Of a DNA stretch of 38,992 bases, positions 32,258-38,992 are shown piece by piece (position 1 is the first letter of the stretch; each line of letters starts with the position of its first letter). The notes under the pieces were generated by a model. That model was not told the origin of the DNA. It saw only the letters and a list, made by a program, of their open reading frames with translations, and did not search any database. Both the position numbers and the translations under genes were made by a program. The stretch comes from Tolypothrix campylonemoides VB511288 (GTDB taxonomy: Bacteria > Cyanobacteriota > Cyanobacteriia > Cyanobacteriales > Nostocaceae): contig JXCB02000044.1 of the NCBI GenBank assembly GCA_000828075.3, positions 1-38,992 of the forward strand, read 5' to 3'.

Positions 32258-32487
32258 TCATACACTATCGCGATTTCGGGAAAAACCGGGTACTTCAGGA
32301 TCAATATAAGCCCAAGATACTGCTGAATCAGTCCAGATTTGATCCCTTGGCTTAACCCACTGGGGATTGTCCAGACTTCCTGCTTTGAGCCAGACAAATT
32401 CCGGCTTTGCTGGCGCTCTTGTAAACAAGGGTGAACCGCATTCCGGGCAGAATTCGCGAGTGATTTTGTTGCCACTGTCCCCTGTTT
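32258..32487 (-). pseudogene. GFA (CENP-V) domain protein, C-terminal fragment
   Basis: With no start codon, the minus strand reads SGNKITREFCPECGSPLFTR, APAKPEFVWLKAGSLDNPQW and DSAVSWAYIDPEVPGF to a stop at 32258. CPECGSPL is the second zinc pair of the glutathione-dependent formaldehyde-activating (GFA/CENP-V) domain. The N-terminal half, with the first cysteines, is missing. The 5' edge meets the NRPS remnant at about 32490, so a rearrangement joined the two oppositely oriented fragments. Confidence 0.7.
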
Positions 32488-32499
32488 TCGTATAACTCC

Positions 32500-32898
32500 T
32501 AACCCAGCTGAGTCAGGAGAATCTCATCTCTGGCGTGCAAGGGAATAACTTGGGTTACGTGATTTACACCTCTGGTTCTACGGGTCAACCAAAGGGTGTA
32601 GCCATGAATCAGCTTGCTCTTTGCAATCTCATATTATGGCAACTGCAAAATTCGAAAATTTCTTCTATTGAAGTAAAAACCCTGCAATTTGCTCCGGTCA
32701 GCTTTGATGTCTCCTTTCAAGAAATGTTCTCTACTTGGTGTTCTGGCGGCACATTGCTGTTGATTGAGGAACAATTGCGCCGAGAACCGTTGGCTTTATT
32801 AGGTTTACTTCAAGAACAAGCTGTTGAAAGAGTGTGTGTTCCTTTCGTTGCTTTACAGCAACTAGCGGAGGTAGCTGTTAGTAGTGAATTAGTTACTA
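32500..32898 (+). pseudogene. NRPS adenylation domain, first fragment
   Basis: The frame gives LSQENLISGVQGNNLGYVIY, then the A3 core TSGSTGQPKGVAMN and the A4 region LQFAPVSFDVSFQEMFSTWC. It ends at TACTA, where the IS630 is inserted. Upstream of about 32500 the frame is closed and the condensation domain and first third of the A domain are absent. Excising the IS and one TA rejoins ELVTSNLREIITAG exactly, so this and the part at 34330 are one ancestral gene. The A domain would activate an amino acid; its specificity pocket is not fully recoverable. Confidence 0.85.
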
Positions 32899-32970
32899 TA
32901 GGACTACTATTTGATTTTTGAACAAGACTACGAGAAAATACGGTGGGGTGTACAAGTCTAACAGGAAACA

Positions 32971-34258
32971 ATGATAAATCAGCATTTACAAACTGCTAGA
33001 CTCCCGATGGGAGTATCACAGCAAAAGTTTTTAGAGGAAACTACACTTCAAGCGATCGCCGAACTACAAGATTTCATAGCACAACATCCGGATGGGCGTG
33101 AAGTGAGGAAAGCGTTGGCAGTGAAGCTGGTATATCAGGGCTACTTGTATGATGAAATTCAAACAATTCTAGATGTATCGCGAGGGTCAATAACCGGTTG
33201 GAAGCACTAGCTGTCGAAGAAGATGGGATTGATGGACTGCGACTAAACTACAAAGGAAGGAAGAGTTACCTGAGTAGCAAACAACGCGAAGAAGTTGTGA
33301 GTTGGCTGCAAACGAAGGAATACTGGGAGATGAGCGAACTAGAGTACAAACTAGCTTTTGAGTATGACGTGGTTTATGAGTCAAAACAAAGTTACTAGGA
33401 TTTACGCACTGTACAAATTAACCATAATATGGGTTACGTAATTTGGTTGTTTCAGGCGCTTCGTATAACCCTGATTTATTAGCATATTTGCGCTCGCTAG
33501 GTGCTAAACATGGCTGAAACACCTGAATTGCGTGTAGTACTTATGTACGATGCGTAAGTCCTAGTTACTATGACCTGTTTGACGAAGCAGGAATCAGTTG
33601 GAAGAAAACAACGCGCGTTGAATCCCAAGGCAGACCGGGACGCTGTTGCAGCAAAAAAAAAGAGATTGAAACACTGTTGGCAAACAACCGTGAGCAAATC
33701 GAAGCCGGAAAATTAAGAGTCTTGTTAATTGATGAGTGTCATTTGATGTGGGGAGATTTAAGCGGTTATGTGTGGGGAAGAACCGACCAAGAAATAGGAA
33801 TTCCGGTTGTGAATGAAAGAGATAAACAAACGTACTATGGAGCAGTTGACTATATCGAACGACAATTACTGCTCAAAGCCTATAATGCTGGAAATTCAGA
33901 AAATACAATTGATTACTTGCGATATCTGCTAGCTCAGTCCCCCAACCAGCGATTGCTGATTTTGTGGGATGGTGCTAGTTACCACCGCTCTAAGGAAATT
34001 CAAGGTTTTTTGGATGAGATTAATCAAGGTTTGTCAGCAGACCAATGGAAAATACACTGTGTTCGCTTTGCGCCTAATTGTCCAGAACAAAACCCTATAG
34101 AGGATATCTGGTTACAAGCTAAAACATGGGTTCGACGTTTTTGTGCATTGATTCCTTCTTTCTCTCATCTAAAGTGGATGTTTGAGTGGTTTATACGAAA
34201 TACCACCTTTGATTTTATCTCACTTGAGATGTACGGAGTTTTCTCCAAAAAAATATAG
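32971..34258 (+). pseudogene. IS630-family transposase, broken
   Basis: The head, MINQHLQTARLPMGVSQQKF through LVYQGYLYDEIQTILDVSRG, carries the helix-turn-helix. Near 33207 a two-base gain breaks the frame before EEDGIDGLRLNYKGRKSYLS. At 33397 a 166-bp MITE introduces a stop in ESKQSY/YDLFDE. The catalytic half follows from 33569: LRVLLIDECHLMWGDLSGYV (first Asp), LLILWDGASYHRS (second Asp) and FAPNCPEQNPIEDIWLQAKT (Glu). Between about 33620 and 33662 a base gain and an A-run loss compensate one another. The DDE residues themselves are intact. Confidence 0.88.
33397..33562 (+). mobile_element. 166-bp MITE inside the IS630 transposase
   Basis: The ends AGGATTTACGCACTGTACA and, reversed, AGGACTTACGCATCGTACA are inverted repeats. 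AGTTACT is duplicated on both sides (33390-33396 and 33563-33569), a 7-bp target duplication. Removing one copy with the element restores the transposase codons SYYDLF. The outer 12 bases match the end of the IS at 2059-3578, whose transposase type may mobilise it. Confidence 0.88.
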
Positions 34259-34329
34259 TCTCGGATTCAACTTGTACAGCCTACGTATTATCTCCTATTC
34301 TTATTCAAAAATCAAATAGGACTCCTATA

Positions 34330-35779
34330 GTAATCTGAGGGAAATCATTACTGCTGGGGAACAGTTACATATTACTCCTGCTATTTCCAACTGGCTGACT
34401 CAGCTAAGTGACTGTACTCTGCACAATCATTACGGTCCATCGGAGAGCCATGTAATCATCACTTTTACTCTGACTAATTCAGTGGACACTTGGCCACCAC
34501 TTCCTCCGATTGGCCGCCCCATTGCCAACACACAAATCTACATCCTGGATAAGTATTTGCAGCCTGTACCGGTGGGTGTACCAGGGGAACTGCACATCGG
34601 TGGTGTTTCCTTAGCGCGAGGCTACTTCAACCGCCCGGAATTAACACAACAGAAATTCATCCCTAACCCTTTTGACAATTCAAAAGCAAAAGGTCAAAAG
34701 TCAAAATTATATAAAACAGGTGACTTAGCACGTTATTTATATGACGGTAATATAAAATACTTAGATTGCATCGATAATTAAGTGAAAATCCGGGGTTTCC
34801 GTATTGAATTGGGAGAAATCGAGGCAGCACTGAGCCAACATTCCGGTGTAAGAGATGCTGCGGTTATCGCCAGAGACAATATTGCAGGTGACAAGCAATT
34901 GGTGGCTTATGTTGTCCCCCATCAGGAAGGAGTGCCTATAATTAGTGACTTGCGCCGCTTCCTCAAACAGCGAATGCCAGATTACATGGTGCCTGGTGCT
35001 TTTGTTGTCCTGGAAGCCCTACCTCTGACACCCAATGGTAAAGTAGACCGTCGCGCTTTACCCGCACCAGATTTGCGTCTAGGACTAGAACAGTCTTTTG
35101 TCGCTCCTCGCACTCTAATTGAAGAAATGCTAGCCAGCATTTGGGCTAAGTTCCTGAAAATAGAGATAGTTGGCGTTTACGACAACTTTTTTGAACTGGG
35201 CGGACACTCCATAACAGCCATTCAAGTTATCTCTCAAGTGCGGGAAGAATTTAAAATCGAGTTGCCATTGCGATCGCTGTTTGAGAAACCTACTGTAGCT
35301 GAGCTAGCAGCTACAATTGCCTCCAAACTTGAAAACTCGGCTGCAATTGTTGGCAATACACACAAGGATTTAAACGCGGAAGCAGTTTTAGACCCAACCA
35401 TTCAGCCGACTATTACATCTTTTACTTATACAAGGGAAGCAAAGAGTATATTTTTGACCGGAGCCAGTGGCTTTCTTGGAGCTTATTTACTGTATGAACT
35501 CCTAGAAAAAACTCAGGCTGATGTCTATTGCCTGGTTCGTTCTGCTGATGAACAACAGGCTAAACAGAAGCTGCAAAGCCAGATGAAATCCTTCCAAATT
35601 TGGAAGGATGTTTTTAGTTCTAGAATTATCCCTGTAGTTGGGGATTTGTCCAAAAAATTATTTGGTCTTTGTGCATCCCAGTTTAGAGATTTAGCCAGTG
35701 AGATTGATATTATTTATCACAATGGCAGGGCTGTTTCATTCGTTAACGAGGGAGGATTTGTCAATATCGAAGCGCGATA
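34330..35779 (+). pseudogene. NRPS A-domain end, PCP and truncated thioester-reductase domain
   Basis: The frame resumes NLREIITAGEQLHITPAIS, with A5 CTLHNHYGPSESH and A7 LYKTGDLARYL. A TAA at 34779-34781 replaces a Gln or Lys in DN*VKIRGFRIELGEIE (A8). The lysine motif A10 is LPLTPNGKVDRRALP. A carrier domain follows, with the phosphopantetheine serine in FFELGGHSITAIQVI. A reductase-type Rossmann domain comes next (IFLTGASGFLGAYLLYELLE), which would release the chain as an aldehyde or alcohol. It is cut after about 140 residues, at FVNEGGFVNIEAR. With truncations at both ends, an IS and a nonsense codon, the gene is dead. Confidence 0.88.
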
Positions 35780-35924
35780 ATTTTTGGGACATAAGTTATA
35801 GAAAACGTATATTTTGACCAGGGAAATTTAATTTTTATCCAGGAAATAAGGAGCATCGCACTTCATGAACCCTTGACATTATGAGCTTTTGAGGGAATGA
35901 AACAGCCCTGCTACTTTATGGTAG
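35780..35924. other. Gap after NRPS remnant
   Basis: AT-rich sequence that abruptly follows the truncated reductase domain. Nothing recognisable. Confidence 0.4.
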
Positions 35925-36080
35925 CTCACATCTTGCACCAAGAAAATTTGATGGTACTTCGTTACTCAGTATGAAACCAAAAGTCCTTTATATAGCGAGA
36001 AAAGCCAATAAAAATAATGTAGCTTTATTGCACATATTTTTGGTTTGTACGGTTTTCTACGGATAGGTGCAAGATGTGAG
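35925..36080 (-). mobile_element. 156-bp MITE, copy B
   Basis: CTCACATCTTGCACC (35925-35939) and GGTGCAAGATGTGAG (36066-36080) are perfect 15-bp terminal inverted repeats. GTAG is present on both sides (35921-35924 and 36081-36084), a 4-bp target duplication. It has the same length as copy A (5998-6153) but lies in inverted orientation. Confidence 0.85.
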
Positions 36081-36226
36081 GTAGGGGCTTTTCTTCGCGC
36101 GATGGGTGAAGCCCCGCCGTAGGCGATCGCCCTCAGTCCTCCTCTCTCTCCACATAACCTTGACAATAGAAATGCATAAACCAGGTTGACCCACCCCTAA
36201 AAAATAAACATCTTATTCATAGTAAC

Positions 36227-36266
36227 AATTCCCCATAATCCGATGTAGTTGTGGGGGATTTTGTTG
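36227..36266 (+). terminator. Hairpin with TTTTGTTG tail
   Basis: Stem AATTCCCCATAA with TTGTGGGGGATT (12 positions, two wobbles), 10-base loop, then TTGTTG. Confidence 0.55.
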
Positions 36267-36402
36267 TGGAGGGGTAGAGGTCGAGCGCTCGCTGTAGCGG
36301 TGGCATAAACCAGTTGAGTCACCCCTAACTAACAGGCAGGTATCCCGCTATCCTTGGCGGGTTCTCTCGTCCACACACTTGCCAAACCCCTTTTGTAGTC
36401 AT

Positions 36403-36438
36403 GCCCCACAACACGCGTTTCTTGTGGGGCTTTTGCTG
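36403..36438 (+). terminator. Strong hairpin GCCCCACAA/TTGTGGGGC with TTTT tail
   Basis: Nine perfect, GC-rich pairs (36403-36411 with 36422-36430), 10-base loop, then TTTTGCTG. This has the classical form of a Rho-independent terminator on the plus strand. Confidence 0.7.
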
Positions 36439-36559
36439 TCCGGTGTGACGGACTTGGCGGGTGCATAAAGCAGCAGATTCAGCCCTAAGTAATTACTGGT
36501 AGATATATGTCCCGCTATCCTTGGGCGGGGCTTTCTTACGCATCTTGTTCATAGTAGCG

Positions 36560-36600
36560 ATTCCCTATAATCCGATATGGTTGTGGGGAATTTTGTTTTT
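36560..36600 (+). terminator. Hairpin with TTTTGTTTTT tail
   Basis: ATTCCCTATAA pairs with TTGTGGGGAAT (two wobbles), followed by a long T-tract. It is a near copy of the hairpin at 36227. It overlaps the last codons of the opposing minus-strand fragment at 36565. Confidence 0.65.
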
Positions 36601-36969
36601 ATAGGGTTTTTCTTTTTCAGGCAATCGCTCTACCGAAACGGTTGCCCCCACCGTTCCCAATTCTCCCATCAACTCCCAAGGAATATACTGTAAATTCTCT
36701 GCAATAATAAGTCGAATTTCCGAAGACTCTAATCTCTTAAGTATTCGTTTGATCGGTTGGGCAATTGTTAAATTGTAAAGTTTAATACCCTTAACAATGC
36801 CGTATTTCCACCAAAAATCGCCACCCATTTCTTGCAGATACTTATCTTTTTCTTGTGATATTCTAACTAAAGTACCATAAGAATTTAACGAAGAAAAATA
36901 CCGAACAAGTAATTGTGAAAATTCCTGAGCAATTCTTCTAAAATTATTATCTTCGTCGTAAGGCATCAA
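36565..36969 (-). pseudogene. CHAT-domain-like fragment
   Basis: A 134-codon frame. Its middle reads KGIKLYNLTIAQPIKRILKR and SSEIRLIIAENLQYIPWELM. The order of LYxLLIxPI, a strand and LQYIPWELL-like sequence resembles the N-terminal half of CHAT (caspase-like) domains found in cyanobacterial proteins. The catalytic His and Cys should lie further on but are absent, because the frame ends in the repeat array. The upstream part is also short of any sensor repeats. I therefore read it as a fragment. Assignment rests on weak similarity. Confidence 0.45.
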
Positions 36970-37169
36970 ACCACTAGCAACGGTGAAAAACGGGAGTTTG
37001 CTGGAAAGAGCTTAAGTGGAAGCCAGCCGAGATTGGATTTTTGGTCAGACGCTCTTAGAGTGGTAAGCCTTGCTTATGAGGCAGCAGGACGTGACCGATA
37101 AGATTTTGTAAATTAACGGGTAGGGCAACGAAAAAAGGGACTTTGGGGCTGGTACGCTAACAAAGAGAA
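36970..37169. other. Gap without recognised genes
   Basis: A plus-strand reading (SQPRLDFWSDALRVVSLAYE, ending GRDR) is protein-like over about 30 codons but has no start and no recognised family. Confidence 0.3.
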
Positions 37170-37421
37170 TTACGCTAACTGTCCGTCGCCCAAGCAATAC
37201 TTATCGTGAACTCTCTGAACCGCGCTCGCCTGCTCAGTATTATTGGCATTGCCAATAACTTCAACAAGATGACAAACAGTGTCGCCATATCGCCAAGGTT
37301 TAACCTCTAGTCGCGCCCTGTAGCAGTCGTGAGCAATGCAGAGCCTTTGGTACAAGCGATCACACCCCATTTTTTCTAGTACAGTGGATGGTGCGAACGG
37401 TAGTACATACCTTTTGTGCAT
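37170..37421 (-). CDS. Hypothetical protein, doubtful
   Basis: An 83-codon frame (MHKRYVLPFAPSTVLEKMGC, ending DKYCLGDGQLA) with four cysteines and no signal peptide or membrane segment. No good Shine-Dalgarno precedes the ATG. I do not recognise it and it may be non-coding. Confidence 0.25.
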   Translation of the reverse strand: MHKRYVLPFAPSTVLEKMGCDRLYQRLCIAHDCYRARLEVKPWRYGDTVCHLVEVIGNANNTEQASAVQRVHDKYCLGDGQLA

Positions 37422-37740
37422 TAAAAACTCTTATGTGTTCTTCCCGCGATGTCAGCCCTAAAGAAACATCGCCCCCCGATATCAATCCTGATATCACCCC
37501 TAAACCCAAACCAACTGAGTGAGCCGTGCCGAGTTAGCCTTGCGGATATCCCCAAGCAAGCGCTCGTAGATCGTTGTAACTGTGGCTGTTATTTTAGCTT
37601 TGTTGAGCGGTTACATTGGTCTACGGACTTTGGCTTGTGATGAACAATACCGTTGCCAAAATAAGAGTATGAAGAGGTAGGGCGTTTCGTAGTAGAGTTA
37701 TTGTCTCTCACAACGACAACTCAAACACTACAAGCAGCCC
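37422..37740. other. Gap with short Pro-rich frame
   Basis: A plus-strand 29-residue frame at 37433-37522 (SPKETSPPDINPDITPKPK) is Pro-rich. A hydrophobic segment (VVTVAVILALLSGYIGL) is readable near 37570-37630, out of frame with it. Together they could be the ruins of one small membrane-anchored protein, but this is uncertain. Confidence 0.3.
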
Positions 37741-38992
37741 ATGCCCGATATCTTATCACTGTTACAATGCCTGCTACCGCAGATCAACGCGACAACCATG
37801 CGGCAATTTAACCAAATAATCCTGGCCATGTTAGCGATGAGTGGGCGAGTCACTTCGGTTGGGAATCTCTGGTTGGGCAGGCGTTGGTGGTAGTTATCGG
37901 ACGATGCCCTTGATTCTTTCATACAGTAATCCCTTGGGCGACGTTGTTTTGGCTATTTTTCCGCAAGCATTTGTTCCGTGCGAATGAGGTGTATTTGCTT
38001 GCAGGAGATGAAGTTGTAGTGAGTAAATCAGGTAAAAAAACTTATGGATTGGATAGATTCTTTTCCAGCCTAGTAAGTAAACCGATATTAGGGCTGTCTT
38101 TCTTGACATTATCATTAGTAAGTGTTGAACAAAGGCACTCGTTTCCAATCCAGATAGAACAGGTGATCAACAGCGATGTAGAAAAAAGTAGCCCGTCACC
38201 AACCCCAGAAGTAAAACCTCAAGAAAAACGGCTCTCGTGGACGACCAAAAGGAAGTAAGAACAAAAATAAAACGGAGGTGATATTAACATCTGAATTACT
38301 CCGGATTCAGAAAATGATTAATTCGCTTTTCAAGTTATTAGGTGATTTTATTCCCCTTACCTACTTAGTACTAGATGGTCATTTTGAAAACAATAATGCC
38401 TTGGAGATGGCTCAGCAAGTAAACTTACACATAATTTCCAAACTCCGTTACGATTCGGCATTATATATACCTTATCAAAACCCTGACCCCAATTGTCGCT
38501 CTCGTCGTAAATATGGAGATAAAATTGACGACCATAACATACCTCAAAAGTACTTATTTCACAAGGCAGAAGTACGAGGGCACAGGGCAGAAGGGCCCCT
38601 GCCTAAAGACAGGGGATTGAAACAAGGACGCCGTTTTTTCTCGTGCACTCTCCGCTGAAAAAAACATCTTTTTTCTAGTGGGCTTTAAACCCACAACTAA
38701 AGTTTTATTTCAGAGGGTAGGAGACAGAATGCCTTCTGCCTTCTGCCTCCTGCCCTCTGCCTTTCTTGGTAAAAGTACCATTGAGGATGAGACCCAAACT
38801 GACATTTACCAAGCTACTTTACTCCACAAGGAATTTGCTCAAGCACTGAATGTAGTTATTTTTGTCAAAACCAATCTTAAAACTAATGCTCGTAGCCATA
38901 TAATTCTGTTTTCTCGTGACCTAGAGTTGTCATTTGAGAAAATAATCGACTATTACAAACTGCGGTTTCAAATCGAATTCAATTTTCGAGAT
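37741..38992 (+). pseudogene. IS4-like transposase, several frameshifts, runs off window
   Basis: The start ATG 37741 encodes MPDILSLLQCLLPQINATTM and FNQIILAMLAMSGRVTSVG. A shift and a stop near 37910 precede FFHTVIPWATLFWLFFRKHL and DEVVVSKSGKKTYGLDRFFS (first Asp region). A further shift near 38230 precedes GRPKGSKNKNKTEVILTSEL, then IPLTYLVLDGHFENNNALEM (second Asp). At about 38560 an insert of about 215 bases interrupts it. Homology resumes as STIEDETQTDIYQATLLHKE and IDYYKLRFQIEFNFRD (Glu region) at the window edge. It is a DDE transposase of a type very common in filamentous cyanobacteria. Confidence 0.85.
38560..38775 (+). repeat. Interspersed insert with GGCAGAAG tracts, copy 2
   Basis: It starts AAGGCAGAAGTACGAGGGCA, contains GGGGATTGAAACAAGGACGCC and AAAAAAACATCTTTTTT in the same order as the insert at 153-338 (read on its minus strand), then adds a GTGGGCTTTAAACCCAC hairpin and TTCTGCC repeats. 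Ends are estimated from the transposase homology on both sides. The shared block order identifies the two as one family. Confidence 0.65.

Larger units (their letters stand above)
32899..34327 (+). mobile_element. IS630-family insertion sequence, 1429 bp, inside NRPS gene
   Basis: The left end TAGGACTACTATTTGATTTT and the right end (reverse) TAGGAGTCCTATTTGATTTT are imperfect inverted repeats. TA is duplicated at 32897-32898 and 34328-34329, the hallmark of IS630/Tc1 transposition. The target, ACTAGT in the adenylation domain, is restored by removing element and one TA. A related left end is at 8609 and a 100-bp relative at 2154. The transposase inside is broken, partly by a second element (33397-33562). 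Confidence 0.9.
36171..36600 (+). repeat. Array of repeated units with five terminator-like hairpins
   Basis: Three units begin with a conserved block: GCATAAACCAGGTTGACCC at 36174, GCATAAACCAGTTGAGTCA at 36303 and GCATAAAGCAGCAGATTCA at 36462, each leading into CCCTAA. Hairpins follow at 36227-36260, 36344-36361, 36403-36430, 36509-36531 and 36560-36591. CCCGCTATCCTTG occurs twice and the TCCGAT(A/G)T hairpin twice. Most hairpins are followed by T-rich sequence on the plus strand. No open frame runs through the array. Tandem small RNAs with their own terminators are one explanation. Confidence 0.55.

Noticed and set aside
33653-33662. Nine-A run followed by G as a programmed frameshift site in the IS630 transposase
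   Set aside because: The frame before the run (VESQGRPG...KKKEIE) stays open into the catalytic part. The run only compensates a one-base gain about 30 bases earlier, so mutation explains it better.
36171-36600. CRISPR array
   Set aside because: The repeated blocks are few, unequal in spacing (about 130 and 160 bases) and diverged, and no direct repeats of CRISPR length with uniform spacers are present.

Overview
The window looks like an accessory, heavily remodelled stretch of a filamentous (Nostocales-type) cyanobacterial chromosome or large plasmid. The evidence is the recurrent HIP1 octamer GCGATCGC, short dispersed repeats of the kind described in Nostoc, a PEP-CTERM protein, pentapeptide repeats, an NRPS module with a reductase domain, and transposases of types common in that group. 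I saw no rRNA, tRNA or CRISPR array.

Layout. 1-8.2 kb is transposon debris around a PEP-CTERM secreted protein (1067-1744), a two-gene HNH endonuclease unit (3579-4410) and fragments of an Rpn-type nuclease, two IS1182-like transposases and an MFS pump. 8.2-11.3 kb holds cutA, then a half IS630 joined to a decayed Tn7-like transposon whose TnsA tail, TnsB and TniQ/TnsD tail are collapsed into one 601-codon frame. 11.5-17.5 kb has a GST with one internal stop, remnants of a GNAT, a flavin monooxygenase and an MFS pump, an intact TauD/TfdA dioxygenase, a broken NlpA/MetQ-like lipoprotein, an intact DszA/NtaA/SnaA-type flavin monooxygenase, and a broken SfnB-like acyl-CoA dehydrogenase hit by TnpB debris. 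18-20.9 kb is quieter: a CadD-family transporter, a small exported protein, a secreted pentapeptide protein and a MOSC protein.

20.9-31.4 kb is a co-directional minus-strand cluster. In order of transcription it reads amidohydrolase, flavin monooxygenase, esterase (broken), SGNH hydrolase, aldo/keto reductase, HAD phosphatase (broken), ABC exporter, AprA/fumarate-reductase-like flavoprotein, and 2x[4Fe-4S] ferredoxin. The ABC and flavoprotein genes overlap by ATGA. Together with the TauD, LLM and SfnB genes this suggests a dispensable catabolic island for an organosulfur or similarly small organic substrate. That is inference. Fragments of a second flavin monooxygenase (12.7 kb) and a second LLM monooxygenase (31.7 kb) indicate that related genes were once present in more than one copy.

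31.5-39 kb is again decay: a GFA-domain fragment, a terminal NRPS module (A-PCP-reductase) split by a 1.43-kb IS630 that itself carries a 166-bp MITE, with target duplications readable at both levels, a 156-bp MITE, an unexplained array of five terminator-like hairpins, a CHAT-like fragment, and a transposase running off the end.

The most interesting items are the Tn7-like remnant, the nested insertions, the two 156-bp MITEs with different 4-bp target duplications, an 81-nt perfect cloverleaf repeat at 17909-17989, and the hairpin array at 36.2-36.6 kb.
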